NCBI GenBank assembly: GCA_902803185.1
Contig: CADCOV010000241.1
Coordinates: 1-7,506, forward strand
Direction: 5' to 3'
DNA length: 7,506 nt
Source: an uncultured Eubacteriales bacterium
GTDB taxonomy: Bacteria > Bacillota > Clostridia > Peptostreptococcales > Anaerovoracaceae
Positions 6,897-7,506 of this stretch are shown one piece after another. The position numbers and the translations under genes were made by a program. Below the pieces are notes generated by a model. It was given only the letters and a program-made list of their open reading frames with translations, was not told where the DNA came from and did no database searches. Numbering within the stretch: the first letter of the stretch is position 1; each line of letters opens with the position of its first letter.

Positions 6897-6923
6897 CAGG
6901 CGCCCCACGGGCGCCTGTTTTTT
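6897..6923 (+). terminator. Intrinsic terminator of the lipoprotein gene
   Basis: CAGGCGCCC (6897-6905) pairs perfectly with GGGCGCCTG (6909-6917) around a CAC loop, followed directly by six T (6918-6923). It lies 13 bases after the TAG stop at 6881-6883 and faces the right way. Confidence 0.95.
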
Positions 6924-6948
6924 ATTGTGCGGGTGATGCTGTGCTGTG

Positions 6949-6977
6949 AGGGCAGGCGCTGGGAGGGCAGGCGCTGC
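6949..6977. repeat. Short tandem repeat GAGGGCAGGCGCTG, two copies
   Basis: GGGCAGGCGCTG occurs at 6950-6961 and 6965-6976, a period of 15 bases. Both copies contain CAGGCGC, also found in the arm of the terminator just upstream, so they may be partial copies of it. They sit in a G-rich stretch (6924-7004) with no gene. Confidence 0.7.
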
Positions 6978-7066
6978 GCTGCGGAGGCGGGTTGCGGGCG
7001 GGGCGTGATCCCAAACCCTGAAAACGAGGCGTTTCGTGAACCCGATGTGGGTTGGAGGGGTAGTTG

Positions 7067-7087
7067 GGATCACGAAAGGCGTGATCC
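7067..7087. repeat. Junction hairpin between units 1 and 2
   Basis: GGATCACG (7067-7074) and CGTGATCC (7080-7087) form a perfect 8-bp inverted repeat with a five-base loop. It uses the right arm of unit 1, so it competes with that unit's own long hairpin. Confidence 0.8.
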
Positions 7088-7315
7088 GTGTACCCAAACC
7101 CTGAAAATGAGTCATTTCGTGAACCCGATGTGGTCCGGAGGGGTAGTTGGGATCACGAATAGCACGATCCTATTTCCCAAAATGCAGAAAAGCCCTGATT
7201 CTGTTACCCGATGTGGCCTGGAGGGATAGTTGGGAAATGGAATCACTGCTTTCCATTCCCAGGATCCTGAAAATCAGGCATTTCTATTCCCAGATCGCCT
7301 GCGAAGGGGTACCTT

Positions 7316-7343
7316 GGGAATGGAATCACCACTTTCCATTCCC
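7316..7343. repeat. Junction hairpin between units 4 and 5
   Basis: GGGAATGGAA (7316-7325) and TTCCATTCCC (7334-7343) form a perfect 10-bp inverted repeat with an eight-base loop. A similar one with a one-base bulge lies at the unit 3/4 junction (7232-7260). Confidence 0.8.
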
Positions 7344-7409
7344 AGGATCCTGAAAAACCGGCATTTCTATTCCCAGATCGCCTGCGAAGGGGTGCCTTGG
7401 GAATGAAGT

Positions 7410-7506
7410 TCGATGCTGTGCTGCGGTCAGCGGATCAGAGCCGCATGTCAGAAGCTCCTGCACCACCCCGGCGCAGCATCGCGGCGCCCCAGCGCCACCC
7501 GCCCGC
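7410..7506. other. GC-rich flank after the array, no gene seen
   Basis: The array ends near 7409. CGATGCTG (7411-7418) and CAGCATCG (7474-7481) are inverted 8-bp arms about 55 bases apart, and GGCGC/GCGCC (7483-7487, 7492-7496) makes a small hairpin. The terminal CCCGCCCGC (7498-7506) is the reverse complement of GCGGGCGGG at 6995-7003 before the array. I see no promoter or coding region; anything that starts here continues beyond the window. Confidence 0.5.

Larger units (their letters stand above)
7005..7409. repeat. Tandem array of five diverged units of about 83 bp, each with self-complementary ends
   Basis: Units begin near 7005, 7088, 7172, 7254 and 7337 (periods 83, 84, 82 and 83; anchor CTGAAAA or CAGAAAA). 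Each has a left arm ending CCCA, a small GAAA/TTTC hairpin, a middle CCC motif (ACCCGATGTGG in units 1-3, TTCCCAGATCGCC in units 4-5), a GAGGG or AAGGG segment, and a right arm starting TGGGA. Arms pair within units: 10 bp in unit 1 (7005-7014 with 7064-7073), 8 of 10 in unit 2 (7088-7097 with 7147-7156), 9 bp in unit 3 (7172-7180 with 7230-7238), 11 bp in unit 4 (7251-7261 with 7315-7325) and 8 bp in unit 5 (7337-7344 with 7398-7405). Arm sequence differs between units while pairing is mostly kept. Units 1-2 are alike, 4-5 are nearly identical, and 3 is intermediate. No credible ORF crosses it. Function unknown. Confidence 0.9.

Noticed and set aside
6891..7229. 112-codon plus-strand frame running into the repeat array
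   Set aside because: It starts upstream of the lipoprotein terminator and reads through its hairpin and T-run; array units shift frame because periods of 82-84 are not multiples of three throughout.
7005..7409. CRISPR array
   Set aside because: Whole units, not short repeats with unique spacers, are similar; units diverge internally, arms are self-complementary, and no cas gene is present.

Overview
The window looks like a chromosomal segment of a GC-rich Gram-positive bacterium, most likely a Clostridia-type Firmicute (Oscillospirales or Lachnospirales-like). The taxon is inferred, not measured. The clues are strong Shine-Dalgarno sites, sigma-A-type promoters (two with perfect TATAAT -10 boxes), compact hairpin/T-run terminators, a glutamate/proline-rich lipoprotein, and an RND transporter with a large extra helical segment of a kind that would suit a cell without an outer membrane. 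Nothing indicates phage, plasmid, insertion sequence or CRISPR content.

Layout. (1) Positions 1-3092, minus strand: an RND-family efflux permease, cut by the left window edge; it lacks only its C-terminal part. Compared with AcrB it carries about 236 extra residues of coiled-coil-like helix in the position of the funnel/docking domain. (2) Positions 3093-3333: a divergent control region with a very good minus-strand promoter, a candidate operator and small hairpins. (3) Positions 3334-4616, plus strand: a two-gene operon with a 4-base ATGA overlap, made of a GT2 glycosyltransferase fused to a GtrA-type membrane domain and an orphan 76-residue two-helix membrane protein. (4) Positions 4628-4672: a bidirectional terminator that includes the last codons of the convergent gene. 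(5) Positions 4643-5974, minus strand: hflX, the ribosome-associated GTPase. (6) Positions 5975-6124: a second divergent control region. (7) Positions 6125-6883, plus strand: a secreted lipoprotein with an acidic E/P/A-rich stalk and a small C-terminal domain, closed by a textbook terminator at 6897-6923. (8) Positions 6924-7506: no credible gene; it holds a tandem array of five diverged units of about 83 bp.

The genes do not form one pathway. Efflux, lipid-linked sugar transfer, ribosome rescue and a surface lipoprotein each have their own promoter. The GT2-GtrA protein and its coupled partner are the one clear functional pair and probably act on polyprenyl-phosphate-linked sugars at the membrane.

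The two least ordinary things are the long helical insertion in the RND permease and the 83-bp array. In the array the ends of each unit are complementary to each other, and they have changed together between units (GTGAT/ATCAC, ATTT/AAAT, CCATT/AATGG around a constant CCCA/TGGG core). That is direct evidence that a folded structure has been kept.
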